This document shows, piece after piece, positions 42,804 to 54,500 of a stretch of 64,000 nt of DNA. The notes below the pieces were generated by a model. It searched no databases. It was not told the origin of the DNA and was given only the letters and a program-made list of their open reading frames with translations. The DNA is from Timema cristinae (lineage: Eukaryota; Arthropoda; Insecta; Phasmatodea; Timematidae). Positions within the stretch are counted from its first letter, which is position 1. Each line of letters starts with the position of its first letter. The translations under genes were made by a program, and so were the position numbers. The DNA is taken from the NCBI GenBank assembly GCA_039000515.1, contig JBCFYV010000001.1:65601729-65665728 (forward strand), given 5' to 3'.

Positions 42804-44104
42804 ATGTGGTTTCTACACACCCAGGCCTGCGAGTTTGCCAGCAGTGAATTTCCCTACCACTCACCCAAACCCGTCTTGAAAGTGGGTAATGGCGCCAGTA
42901 CAAACCTGTCTCTTCCTTTATTGATGATTCGCCATTATAATATACCCTTTGCGGACATGGCTAGTTTTATATCGATCTTTCACAGACTATGCTCTATCTC
43001 AGGGCAGCCATCATGAAACCCGAAGGTGATGCTTTCATAGAAGTAGATCAAATCGCTCCCATCAACAACTGGTTGCATTCGCTATTCTCACAGTTGGATG
43101 TGTTTTTAAACCCAAAACTAGTCTCACCACCCAGCAACACGTATGCTTACGGATCGTACATTGATACGTTGCTCAATTACAACAATGACGCCAAAAGAAC
43201 ACATTTGACCGGTGGTCTATGGTTCGCAGACAGCCTCGGAACCTTTGATGAGGCTAACGCCAACAACAAGGGATTTGAGGCCCGTTGCAGTCCACCGCAA
43301 AATGTAAGATGGTGTAACTTTTGGGGTATCTACTCGGTGACGTGTTTAACCCAGAGAAATAACTTTCAAACGGCACTGAACTCAAAGCCAAGTTATCCGT
43401 TGCAGAGATGGATTTAGTCTAATGGTTGTCCCTGAACTCCCTCAATTTAAGGTTCACAACGCTGAAGCCTGACTTCTAGTGCAACGTGTCAAAGTAGCAC
43501 CTTCCATACTGTTGGCACATGCCAAAGCATTAAACGTCAGTCCCGCAAATTATCCCATCACCCGCGTGGAAGTAAAAATACTAATTATTCCTACGGGCGT
43601 GCAAGGAAAATCACTTGACAACGTATTCACCAGACAGTTACCCAACCGATGCATCGTGGGATTTGTATAAAACGTGGCGTTCAACGGAAACACCACCAAG
43701 AACCCGTTCAAATTCTAAGCCTACGGCATAAACCATTTCTCGCTGTACGTAGATGGGAAACAAATGCCGTCGAAACTGCTACAGCCCGATTTTTCAAACG
43801 GAAACTATGTCATGTCCTACCACATATTGTTTTCTGGAACGGGTGGCCATTTCATGAACGAAGGTAGCGACATCACACGGGAAGCCTTCCCTAAGTGATA
43901 TCATCTCATGGATTTCCATATCACAACTAATCTGTCCGCCCACATGCATTGCATTTGAATTTGACGAGGCATGGCTCTCTGAGCATCGAAGTGAGTTCCA
44001 CCAGAGCTCTAACCGAAACCGTCAACTGTATCGTGTACGGGGAGTTTACCAACATCATCACCATTGACAAGGACAGAAATGTCGTGACCGATTATAGGAG
44101 TTAA
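42804..44104 (+). pseudogene. Polinton major capsid protein (double jelly-roll), frameshifted
   Basis: Starts at the ATG at 42804 (MWFLHTQACEFASSEF). The best block is 42989-43417, with INNWLHSLFSQLDVFLN and SNTYAYGSYIDTLLNY, the pattern of the Polinton/adintovirus major capsid protein often annotated as F54H12.2-like. Similarity shifts frame after about 43300, reappears at 43479-43670, and again from about 43690 to 44100 in other frames. It would form the hexon-like shell of a virion. It is too broken to make a capsid protein. Confidence 0.8.
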
Positions 44105-44110
44105 TATATA
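44105..44110 (+). promoter_or_regulatory. TATA box of the small Polinton ORF
   Basis: TATATA lies 35 bp upstream of the ATG at 44145, leaving a very short predicted leader. This fits promoters placed separately in front of individual Polinton genes. Confidence 0.5.
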
Positions 44111-44144
44111 CAGCCTCCCGACGCTTACACTCGTCATTTAAATC

Positions 44145-44438
44145 ATGGACGTCATTGTGGATTTACAGAGCTTAATCGACGACATAAAACAGTTTATCAT
44201 CAAGGAACTGAGTGTTTTATCTGTATGCGGTACATTACTTCAACATTGGTTGCTAAGACCCCCATACGCTATCGAGGAACATTCAGCCACCACTAAAAAG
44301 CAAGCTGATTATATTGTAAACAAACTGCACGGTATTCCCTGCGATAGCGGTGATATGGATTACAGCCTGCTTGAATCCCTCATCTCCCATGCCACAACGC
44401 GTGCAGAAACCATCTACGTCAAGGGGGCAGAAAAGTAA
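44145..44438 (+). CDS. Conserved small Polinton ORF, function unknown
   Basis: An intact frame of 97 codons (MDVIVDLQSLIDDIKQFII... ending YVKGAEK) directly downstream of the major capsid gene and a TATA box. Proteins starting MDV-VDLQ with a later HG-x-D-Y pattern are recurrent in Polintons. The family proteins are longer, so this copy may be truncated at its 3' end by the stop at 44436-44438. No enzymatic assignment is made. It is the least damaged gene of the element. Confidence 0.6.
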   Translation: MDVIVDLQSLIDDIKQFIIKELSVLSVCGTLLQHWLLRPPYAIEEHSATTKKQADYIVNKLHGIPCDSGDMDYSLLESLISHATTRAETIYVKGAEK

Positions 44439-44610
44439 ATGTTTCTAGTCAGTCAAATACACGTCTACACCCATCGTGTATCTGTACGAAAGAGGTTGTT
44501 CGTCGTTAAAACACTTAAATTGAACCGCGCCATTTGCATGGCACATAGTTCTGTGTAGAATTTCTGTTTGGCCTCCATCATTTTGGGACTTCGAGATTGG
44601 ATGATTGAAG

Positions 44611-45100
44611 ATGGACACGCACACCATAAGACGTGCGCTGAAAACAATCCTGTGGTTCTGTTCTTTACGGTCAGGTGTTTTCCCTGCTGATCAATTACCC
44701 GCAAGAATAGCTCAACCTGCCACTCTAGTCATCAACACTGATCCACACACCAAGCCTGGGACGTATTGGGTCATCATCTTTATCGACAAGAATGGCATAG
44801 GAGAATATATTGACAGTTATGGTGTTCTGCCACGTATAAATTCACATCTGACATTTATACACAATAAAAATCCCGCACTTCTCATAGCACGCTACAACTT
44901 CAAAGCATCGACTCCGACGTTTGCGGCCATTACTATCTTATGTACCTTCTCCATTACGCCCAGAACATTCCGATTAAAACTTTCCTAAGCCTATTCTCGC
45001 TCACCAATCATACAGGCAACGCCGCTAAGGTGGTGAGATATTACAACATATTTTTACAAGACATTAGGATCCTGCTGCCCCTCAAAAGGCTGCGTCGAAT
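44611..45100 (+). pseudogene. Polinton adenain-like cysteine protease, frameshifted, catalytic His lost
   Basis: Starts MDTHTIRRAL at the ATG at 44611. SGVFPADQLP and NTDPHTKPGTYWV, then EYIDSYG, follow the adenovirus-type (C5/Ulp1-like) protease pattern of Polintons. The catalytic His expected before WV is Tyr here (GTYWV). The acidic residue (DSYG) remains. A frameshift near 44905-44920 moves the Cys motif (DVCGHY) and the C-terminal YLLHYAQN...FLSLFS segment into another frame (about 44920-45060). In the family it matures capsid proteins. This copy cannot work as written. The exact end is uncertain. Confidence 0.8.
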
Positions 45101-45111
45101 CAGCGTGCGCT

Positions 45112-45119
45112 TATATAAG
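45112..45119 (+). promoter_or_regulatory. TATA box of the last Polinton ORF
   Basis: TATATAAG lies about 67 bp upstream of the first suitable ATG (45179). It is a strong match to the animal TATA consensus. Confidence 0.6.
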
Positions 45120-45178
45120 GGGCGTTCCGTTGGCGTACCAACCCCTAACCACGACAATCGTAGAAGCAAACAAACATC

Positions 45179-45564
45179 ATGGAAGGACAAGACGTTTTCG
45201 CCTCAAAGTAAAGCCGGTGAAGCCACTCGTCATCACCAGCATTTTCAACACTTTGTTCCCGCTGGACGAAGTCGACGCCAAGGTAGTCATCGTTGGCATG
45301 AATGTTACGAACAACTTTACGTCCTATGTCCAGCTAGAGAAATATGGAGGGAATTGTACCGTGTTTAACCGTACAGAGTGGCAAGAACTGGGCATGTACA
45401 AGTCGGTCATATCAAAATTTTTCTTCAACATGCAACCTCCTCAGAATATTTGTTTGATTAATCATGAAATCTATCTGAGACGCATGTGCAGTTACCGTAT
45501 GGTCATCATCAGCGAGAAACAAGGCGCTGGACTCAAACGGGTCGCCTATTTTGAACCTAGCTGA
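45179..45564 (+). pseudogene. Conserved Polinton ORF, function unknown, frameshifted near its start
   Basis: The likely start is the ATG at 45179 (MEGQDVFASK then TAA). The remainder is open in another frame until 45564, so a single-base change near 45205 breaks it. Recognisable blocks are VQLEKYGGNCTVFNRTEW and YRMVIISEKQGAG, seen in an uncharacterised Polinton protein. Similarity may continue in another frame past 45564 into the gap. Confidence 0.55.
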
Positions 45565-45662
45565 GCACCTCTTTGTGATGTTTGGGACCTCATTGACGTT
45601 GCCGTCGACTGATGGGACGTGTGGTTGACACCCGTCGCACGCTATTGCAACGATTTGATCGA

Positions 45663-45762
45663 NNNNNNNNNNNNNNNNNNNNNNNNNNNNNNNNNNNNNN
45701 NNNNNNNNNNNNNNNNNNNNNNNNNNNNNNNNNNNNNNNNNNNNNNNNNNNNNNNNNNNNNN
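45663..45762. other. Assembly gap (100 N)
   Basis: Exactly 100 N between the Polinton and array 3. A round-number gap normally means unknown length. Confidence 0.98.
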
Positions 45763-48700
45763 TTTTTGGGGGTTTAGGATGTGTTTTTTGGGGGTTCTAG
45801 GGAGTTTTTTCTTGGAGGGTGTCTAGGGCTGTGTTTCTTGGGGGGTTCTAGGGAGTTGTTTTTTGGGGGGTTCTAGGGGTATTGTTTTCTTGGGGGTTTA
45901 GGGAGTGTGTTTCTTGGGGGGTTGGAGTGGTTTCTTGAGGGGTTTAGGGATGTTTTCTTGAGGTGTCTAGGGGTTGTGTTTCTGGTGTCTAGGGTGTTTT
46001 CTTGGGGTTTAGGTAGGTGTTTTTTGGGGTCTAGGGTAGGTTTTTTGGGGGTGTCTGGGGAGTGTGTTTTCTTGGGGGTTTAGGGTAGTGTGTTTTCTTG
46101 GGGGTTTTCTAGGGGGGTTTTCTTGGGGTTAGGATTTTCTTGGAGGGTGTCTAGGGCAGTGTGTTTTCTTGGAGGGGTGTCTAGGGGAGTTGTTTTCTTG
46201 GGGGTTCTGGGTGTTTTTTGGAGGGTTTCTAGGGGCAGTGGTTTAGGGTATTTTTTTGGTTCAGGGAGGGTTTTCTTAGTCAGGAGGTTTTGAGGGTCTA
46301 GGTGTTTTCTGAGGTGTCTAGGAGGGTTTCTGAGGTTAGGAGTTCTTGGAGGGTTAGGATGTTTTTGAGGTTTAGGAGTGTTTTTGAGGTTAGTGTTTTG
46401 GTCTAGGCATGTTTGGGTTCTAGGTGTTCTTGAGGTTTGACTGGGGTCAGGATTTTTTGAGGTTCTAGGATGTGTTTTGGGGTTCTAGGATGTTTTCTTG
46501 GAGGTTCTAGGGTGTGTTTTTTGGGTTCTAGAGTGTGTTTTTGGTTCTAGGGATGTTTTGGAGGGTGTCTAGGGAGTGTTTTTGAGGTGTCTAGGGAGTG
46601 TTCGGTTTAGGATTTTGGGCAGGTGGTTTGGGTTCTAGGATGTTTGGGTCAGGATTTTTGGGTCTAGGCTGTTTCTGAGGTCTAGGATGTTTAGGTTCTA
46701 GGTTTCTGAGGTCTAGGATGTTTTGGGCAGGATGTTTTTGGTTCTAGGATTTCTTGAGGTTCTGGGTTTTGGGGTCTAGGGATTTTTGGTTCTAGAGTGT
46801 TTTCTGAGGGTTCTAGGATTTTGGGTCTAGATGTTTGGTCTGATGTTTTCTTGGAGGGGTCTGGATGTTGGTTCAGCATGTTTTGGGATCTAGAGGTTCT
46901 GGAGGTCTAGGAGTTCTGGGTCAGGCTTTTTGGTTCAGGAGTTTTCTGAGGTCTAGGATGTTCAGGTTCTAGGTAGTTTCTGGAGGTTCTAGGGTTTTTG
47001 GGTTAGGTGTTTTGGGTCAGGATTTTGAGGTTAGAGGTTTTCTTGAGGTAGGGTGTTTTTGAGGTCTAGGGATGTGTTTGGGTCAGGTGGTTTCTTGGGT
47101 TCTAGGAGTGTTTTTGAGGTTAGGATGTCTTGAGGTTTCTAGGGCAGTGTGTTTCTAGGTTAGGAGTTTTGGGTCTAGGGTGTTTTTAGGTTCAGCATGG
47201 TTTTCTAGGTCTAATTGTTTGGGTCTAGGTTTTTCTGGGGTAGGGGTGTTTTTTCTAGGAGTTTTCTTGAGGTTCTGATGTTTTTAGGTCTGGATTGTTC
47301 TTGAGGTTCTAGGAGTTTCTAGGTTAGGTATTTTTTTTGGAGTTAGGAGTGTTTCTTGAGGGGTTCTAGGGATGTTTTTGGAGGGTTCTAGGGGCAGTGT
47401 GTTTTCTTGAGGGTGTCTAGGGAGTGTTTTCTTGGAGGGTGTCTAGGGATGTGTTTTCTTGGAGGGGTCTAGGCAGTGTGTTTTCTTGGAGGGTTCTAGG
47501 GCATGTGTTTCTTGGAGGGTGTCTAGGGATGATTTTTTGGGGTTCTGGGTAGTTGTTTTCTTGAGGGTTCTAGGGCAGTGGTTTTTTGGAGGGTTCTAGG
47601 AGTGTGTTTCTTGGGGTCAGGGAGTGTTTTTGGGGTCTAGGATTGTTCTTGGGGTTCTAGGGTAGTTTTCTTGGAGGGTTCTAGGGGTATGTTTTTTGGG
47701 GGTCTAGGGCAATGTTTTTTTGGGGGTTCTAGGGTAATTGTTTTCTTGAGGGTTTAGGGGTAGTTGTTTTCTGGAGGGTTTCTAGGGTAGTTGTTTTTTG
47801 GGGGTTCTAGGCAGTTTTTTTGGGTTCTAGGGGTGTTTTTCTTGGAGGGTTTCTAGGGTAGTTGCTTGGGGGTCAGGGCATGTGTTTTTGGGGTCTAGGG
47901 GAGTGTTTTCTTGGGGTTTCTAGGGGAGTGTTTTTTGGGGGTTCTAGGGCATGTGTTTTTGGAGTTCTAGGGAGTGTTTTCTTGGGTTTCTAGGATTGTT
48001 TTGGGGGGTCTAGGGCAGTGTTTTTGGAGGTTTCTAGGGTAGGTGTTTTCTTGGAGGGTTCTAGGGGTAGTTGTTTTCTTGGAGGGTCTAGGGTCATGTG
48101 TTTCTTGAGGGGTTCTAGTGGAGTGTGTTTTCTTGGAGGGTGTCTAGGGTTAGTGTTTTTCTTGGAGGGTGTCTAGGGTAGTGTGTTTCTTGGAGGGTGT
48201 CTAGGGGCTAGTGTTTTCTTGAGGGGTTCTAGGGTAGTGTGTTTTCTTGGAGGGGTGTCTAGGGGCAGTGTGTTTTCTTGGAGGGTGTCTAGGGCAGTGT
48301 GTTTTCTTGGAGGGTTCTAGGGCATGGTTTTCTTGAGGGTGTCTAGGGCAGTGTGTTTTCTTGAGGGGTTTCTAGGCAGTGTGTTTTGTTTGGTGGGTCT
48401 ATAGCAATGTGTTTGGTGGTATCTAGGGTAGTGTGTTTTTATTGGAGGGGTGTCTAGGGTGAGTGTGTTTTTGGGGTGTCTAGGGCAGTTTTTTTGGGGG
48501 TATTCTATTGGTCGTAGTTGTTTTCTTGGAGGGTTTCTGGGGTAGTGGTTGTGTCAGGAGCAAGTGTTGGGGTCTAGTGGTAGCGTGTTTTCTTGGAGGG
48601 GTTTCTAGGGGTAGTGGTTGTTGGTCAAGAGATGTGTTTAGGGGACTAGTGGTAATGTTTTCTGTGGAGGGGTGGTCTTGAGGGGTTCTAGTGTAGAGTG

Positions 48701-50893
48701 TTTTGGAGGGTCTAGGGCAATGTGTTTTTGGGGGTTCTAGGTGGTAGCGTGTTTTCTTGGAGGGGTGTCTAGGGGCAGTGTTTTTCTTGGAGGAGTGTCT
48801 AGGGGTAGTGTTTTTCTTGGAGGGGTGTCTAGGGGCAGTGGTTTTCTTGGAGTGGTGTTTAGGGTAGTGTGTTTTTTGGAGGGTGTCTAGGGGTAGGTGT
48901 TTTCTTGGAGGGGTTTCTAGGGGCAGTGTGTTTTCTTGGAGGGGTTTCTAGGGTCAGTTTGTTTTCTTTGAGGGAGTCTAGGTGCAGTGTGTTTTCTTGG
49001 AGGGGTTGTCTAGGGGCAGTGTGTTTTCTTAGAGGGGTTCTAGGGGGCAGTGTGTTGTCTTGGAGGGGTGTCTAGGGGGGCAGTGTGTTTTCTTGGAGGA
49101 GTGTCTAGGGGCAGTGTATTTTCTTGGAGGGGTTTCTAGGGCAGTGTGTTTTCTTGGAGGGGTGTCTAGGGCAGTGTGTTTTTTGGAGGGGTGTCTAGGG
49201 CAGTGTTGTTTTTCTTGAGGGGTTGTCTAGGGTCAGTTTGTTTTCTTGAGGGGGTTCTAGGGCAGTGTGTTTCTTGGAGGGTGTCTAGGGCAGTGTTGTT
49301 TCTTGGAGGGTTTCTAGGGAGTGTGTTTTCTTGGAGGGTGTCTAGGGGCAGTGTGTTTCTTGAGGGGTAGCTAGGGGCAGTGTGTTTTCTTGAGGGGTTT
49401 CTAGGGTAGTTGAGTAGTTTTCTTGAGGGGTGTCTAGGGGCAGTGTGTTTTCTTGGAGGGGTGTCTAGGGGTAGTTTGTTTTCTTGGAGGGGTTTCTAGG
49501 GTCAGTTTGTTTTCTTTGAGGGGATGTCTAGGGCAGTGTGTTTCTTGGAGGGTGTCTAGGGCAGTGTGTTTTCTTAGAGGGGTTGTCTAGGGGCAGTGTG
49601 TTTTCTTGAGGGGTTGTCTAGGGGTCAGTTGTTTTCTTGGAGGAGTGTCTAGGGGCAGTGTGTTTTCTTGGAGGGTTTCTAGGGCAGTGTGTTTTTCTTG
49701 AGGGGTGTCTAGGGCAGTGTTTTTCTTGGAGGGGTTCTAGGGGCAGTGTGTTTTCTTGGAGGGTGTCTAGGGGCAGTGTGTTTTCTTGGAGGGTGTCTAG
49801 GGGCAGTTGTGTTTTCTTGAGGGGTGTCTAGGGGTAGTTGTGTTTTCTTGGAGGGTAGTCTAGGGGCAGTGTGTTTTTCTTGAGGGGTGTCTAGGGGCAG
49901 TGTGTTATCTTGGAGGGGTGTCTAGGGCAGTGTGTTTTCTTGGAGGGGTGTCTAGGGTAGTGTGTTTCTTGGAGGGTGTCTAGGGGCAGTGTGTTTTCTT
50001 GGAGGGGTGTCTAGGGGCAGTGTGTTTTCTTGGAGGGGTGTCTAGGGGCATTGTATTTTTTGGAGGGTAGTCTAGGGGCAGTGTGTTTCTTGGAAGGGTG
50101 TCTAGGGGTATTGTATTTTTTGGAGGGTAGTCTAGGGGCAGTGTTTTTTTTTGGAGGGGTGTCTAGGGGCAGTGTGTTATCTTGGAGGGGTGTCTAGGGG
50201 CAGTGTGTTTTCTTGGAGGGGTGTCTAGGGGGGGCAGTGTGTTTTCTTGGAGGGGTTTCTAGGGGTAGTGTGTTTTCTTGGAGGGGTTCTAGGGGTATTG
50301 TATTTTTTGGAGGGTAGTCTAGGGGCAATGTTTTTTTCTTGGAGGGGTGTCTAGGGGCAGTGTGTTTTCTTGGAGGGGTGTCTAGGGGTATTGTATTTTT
50401 TGGAGGGTAGTCTAGGGGCAGTGTGTTTTCTTGGAGGGGTGTCTAGGGGTATTGTATTTTTGGAGGGTAGTCTAGGGGCAGTGTGTTTTCTTGGAGGGGT
50501 GTCTAGGGGCAGTGTGTTATCTTGGAGGGTAGTCTAGGGGCAGTGTGTTTTCTTGGAGGGGTGTCTAGGGGCAGTGTGTTTATCTTGGAGGGGTGTCTAG
50601 GGCAGTGAGTTTTCTTGTAGGGGTTTCTAGGGGCAGTGTGTTTTCTTGGAGGGGTTTCTAGGGGCTGTGTGTTTTCTTGGAGGGGTGTCTAGGGGCAGTG
50701 TGTTATCTTGGAGGGGTGTCTAGGGAAGTGAGTTTTCTTGTAGGGGTTTCTAGGGGCAGTGTGTTTTCTTGGAGGGGTTTCTAGGGGCAGTGTGTTTTCT
50801 TGAGGGGTGTCTAGGGCAGTGAGTTTTCTTGGAGGGGTGTCTAGGGGCAGTGTGTTTTCTTGGAGGGGTTTCTAGGGGCAGTGTGTTTTCTTG

Positions 50894-51540
50894 GAGCGGT
50901 GTCTAGGGGCAGTGTGTTTTCTTGAAGGCGTTTCTAGGGGCAGTGTGTTTTCTTGGAGGGGTGTCTAGGGCAGTGAGTTTTCTTGGTGGGGTTTCTAGGG
51001 CAGTGTGTTTTCTTGGAGGGGTTGTCTAGGGCAGTGTGTTTTCTTGGAGGGGTTTCTAGGGGCAGTGTGTTTTCTTGGAAGGGTTGGAGTGTCTAGGGGT
51101 TGAATGTGTTTTCTTGGAGGGGTGTTCTAGGGGCTGTTGGTTTTATTGGAGGGGTCTCTAGGGGCAGTGTGTTTCCTTGGAGGGGTGTCTAGGGCAGTGA
51201 GTTTTCTTGGAGGGGTGTCTAGGGGCAGTGTGTTTTCTTGGAAGGGTTTCTAGGGGTGTGTGTGTTTTCTTGGAGGGGTTTCTAGGGGCAGTGTGTTTTC
51301 TTGGAGGGTGTCTAGGGCAGTGAGTTTTCTTGGAGAGGTGTCTAGGGCAGTGTGTTTTCTTGGAGGGGTGTCTAGGGCAGTGAGTTTTCTTGGAGGGGTG
51401 TTAGGGCAGTGTGTTTTCTTGGAGGGGTTTCATGGGCAGTGTGTTTTCTTGGAGGGGTTGTCTAGGGCAGTGAGTTTTCTTGGAGGGGTGTCTAGGGGCA
51501 TTGTGTTTTTTGAGGGGTTCTAGGGGCAGTGTGTTTTCTT
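50894..51540. repeat. Array 3 second duplicated block, left copy
   Basis: Markers GGAGCGGTGTC, GAAGGCGTTTC, TTTCCTTGG and GGTTTCATGGG recur in order at 57341-57985, offset about 6,440-6,447 bp. Confidence 0.75.
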
Positions 51541-53429
51541 GGAGGGTTCTAGGGCAGTGTGTTTTCTTGGCAGGGATGGTTCTAGGAGGGTTTTGGTGTG
51601 TTTTCTTGGAGGGGTGTTCTAGGGAGTGTGTTTTTTGGAGGGTTCTAGGGTAGTTGTTTTCTTTGGAGGGGTTTCTAGGGTCAGTTGTTTTCTTGAGGGG
51701 TCTAGGGGCAGTGTGTTTTCTTGGAGGGTGTCTATGGGTAGTGGTTTTCTTGGAGGGGTGTCTAGGGCAGTGTGTTTTCTTGGAGGGTTTCTAGGGGAGT
51801 GTGTTTTCTGGGGTTCTAGGGGTATTTTCTTGGGGGTTGTAGCAGTGTGTTTTCTTGGAGGGGTTTCTAGGGGCAGTGTGTTTTCTTGGGGGTTCTAGGC
51901 ATGGTTTTCTTAGGAGGGCAGTGGTTTTCTTGAGGTCAGGGGTGTTTTCTTGGAGGGTGTCTAGGGAGTGTTTTCTTGGAGGGGTCTAGGGCAGTGTGTT
52001 TTCTTGGGGGTTCTAGGGGCAGTGTGTTTTCTTGGAGGGTTTCTAGGGGCAGTGTGTTTTTTGGAGGGTGTCTAGGGGAGTGTGTTTTTTGGGGTTTCTA
52101 GGGAGTGTGTTTTCTTGAGGGGTGTTCTAGGGAGTGTGTGTTTTTGGAGGGTTTCTAGGGCAGTGTGTTTTCTTGAGGGTTCTAGGGGTAGTTGTTTTGG
52201 GTTTCTGGGAGGTGTTTCTGAGGGGTTGAGTGTGTTTTTTGAGGGGTTCTAGGGGCATGTGTTTTTTGGAGGGGTGTCTAGGGCAGTGTGTTTTCTTGAG
52301 GGGTTTCTAGGGAGTTGTTTTCTTGGAGGGGTTTCTAGGGCAGTTGTTTTCTTGAGGGGTGTCTAGGGCAGTGTGTTTTTTTGGAGGGGTTTCTAGGGGA
52401 GTTTGTTTTCTTGAGAGGTGTCTAGGGCAGTTGTTTTCTTGGAGGGGTTCTAGGGTCAGTTGTTTTCTTGAGGGTGTCTAGGGGCAGTGTGTTTTATTGG
52501 AGGGGTGTTTAGGGGCAGTGTGTTTTCTTGGAGGGTTAGGGGAGTTTTTTCTCGGGTTGTTAGGGATAGTTGTTTTCTTGGAGGGGTGTCTAGGGGTAGT
52601 GGTTTTCTTGGAGGGGTGTTTAGGGGTAGTGTGTTTTCTTGGAGGGGTGTCTAGGGGCAGTGTGTTTTCTTGGAGGGGTGTCTAGGGCAGTGGTTTTCTT
52701 GGAGGGTGTTTAGGGAGTGTGTTTTCTGGAGGGTTTCAAGGGGTAGTGGTTTTCTTGGAAGGGGTTCTAGGGTAGTGGTTTTTGGGGGTCTAGGAGCAAG
52801 TGTTTGGTTTATCTAGTGGTAATAGTGTTTTCTTGGAGGGGTGTCTAGGGGTAGTGTGTTTCTTGGAGGGTTTCTAGGGGTAGTGTGTTTTGGGGGTCTA
52901 GGAGCAATGTGTGTTTTGGGGTATCTAGTGGTAGTGTTTTTGAGGGGTTTCTAGGGTAGTGTGTTTTTTGGGGTGTCTAAGCTGTTTTTGTGGTATCTAT
53001 GGTATGGTTTTCTTGAGGGGTGTTAGGGGTAGTGTGTTTTCTTGGAGAGGTTTCTAGGGTAGGTAGGGTTTTTGGGGTTCTAGAGCAAATTTTTTGGGGG
53101 TTCTATTGGTAGCGTGTTTTCTTGAGGGTTTCTAGGGTAGGTTGGTGGGGTCAAGGAGCAATGTGTTTTGGGGTATCTTATGGTAAGGTGTTTTCTTGAG
53201 GGGTTTCTAGGGGAAGTGTGTTTCTGGGGGTCTAGGGAGGGGCAGATGTGTTTTGGGGTATCTAGTGGTAGCGTGTTTTCTTGGAGGGTTTCTAGGGGAG
53301 TGTGTTTTGGGGGTCTAGGGCAATGTGTTTTGGTGGTAATCTTAGTGGTAGCGTGTTTTTCTTGGAGGGGTTTCTAGGGGAAGTGTGTTTTGGGGGTTAG
53401 GAGCAATTTTTTGGGGTATCTATGGTAGT

Positions 53430-54500
53430 GTGTTTTCTTGGAGGGGTTTCTAGGGTTAGTGGTTTTGGGGGTTCTAGGAGCAATGTGTTTTGGTGGTATC
53501 TAGTGGTAGCGTGTTTTCTTGGAGGGGTTTCTAGGGGTAGTGGGCTTGGTGGGTCAAGGAGCAATGTGTTTTGGTGGTATCTAGTGGTAATGTGTTTTCT
53601 TGGAGTGGTGTCTAGGGGTAGTGTGTTTTCTTGGAGGGGTTTCTAGGTGTAGAGTGTTTTGGTGGGTCTAGGAGCAATGTGTTTTGGGGGTATCTAGTGG
53701 TAGCGTGTTTTCTTGGAGGGGTGTCTAGGGGCAGTGTTTTTTCTTGGAGGGGTGTCTCGGGGTAGTGTATTTTCTTGGAGGGGTGTCTAGGGCAGTGGGT
53801 TTTCTTGGGGTGGTGTTTACGTGTAGTGTGTTTTTTGGAGGGGTGTCTAGGGGTAGTGAGTTTTCTTGGAGGGGTTTCTAGGGGCAGTGTGTTTTCTTGG
53901 AGGGGTTTCTAGGGTCAGTTTGTTTTCTTTGAGGGAGTCTAGGGGCAGTGTGTTATCTTGGAGGGGTGTCTAGGGCAGTGTGTTTTCTTAGAGGGGTTTC
54001 TTGGGGTAGTTTTTTTTTCTTTGAGGGAGTCTAGGGGCAGTGTGTTATCTTGGAGGGGTGTCTAGGGGCAGTGTGTTTTCTTAGAGGGGTGTCTAGGTGC
54101 AGTGTGTTTTCTTAGAGGGGTTTCTAGGGGTAGTTTGTTTTCTTGGAGGGGTTTCTAGGGTGGTTTTTTTTCTTGGAGGGGTTTTTAGGGGTAGTTTGTT
54201 TTATTAGAGGGGTTGTCTAGGGGCAGTGTATTTCTTAGAGGGGTTTCTAGGGGTAGTTTGTTTTCTGGGAGGGGTTTCTAGGGGTAGTTTGTTTTCTTGG
54301 AGGGGTTTCTAGGGGCAGTGTGTTTTCTTGGAGGGGTGTCTAGGGCAGTGTGTTTTCTTGGAGGGGTGTCTAGGGGTATTGTATTTTTTGGAGGGTAGTC
54401 TAGGGACAGTGTGTTTTCTTGGAGGGGTGTCTAGGGTATTGTATTTTTTGGAGGGTAGTCTAGGGCAGTGTTTTTTCTTGGAGGGGTGTCTAGGGGCAGT
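53430..54500. repeat. Array 3 duplicated block, copy 1
   Basis: Carries a marker series (GGGCTTGGTGGGTCAAGG, TGTCTCGGGGTAGTG, GTGTTTACGTGTAGTG, TTTTATTAGAGGGG, GTCTAGGGACAGTG) found in the same order about 2.8 kb further right. Confidence 0.8.

Larger units (their letters stand above)
40681..45662 (+). mobile_element. Decayed Polinton/Maverick (adintovirus-like) element, cut by assembly gap
   Basis: A run of plus-strand gene remnants in the order integrase, penton-like, pVI-like, major capsid, small conserved ORF, adenain-like protease, another conserved ORF. This set and order are characteristic of Polinton/Maverick elements, large virus-like DNA transposons of animals. Family-B DNA polymerase and the packaging ATPase are not seen. 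They may lie in or beyond the 100-N gap or be lost. Terminal inverted repeats are not visible. Multiple nonsense codons, frameshifts and lost catalytic residues show it is an inactive endogenous copy. Confidence 0.85.

Noticed and set aside
44445..44704. Minus-strand frames suggesting an inverted piece of the small Polinton ORF
   Set aside because: Resemblance to the missing C-terminus is too weak, and the stretch overlaps the start of the protease. Probably antisense by-products.
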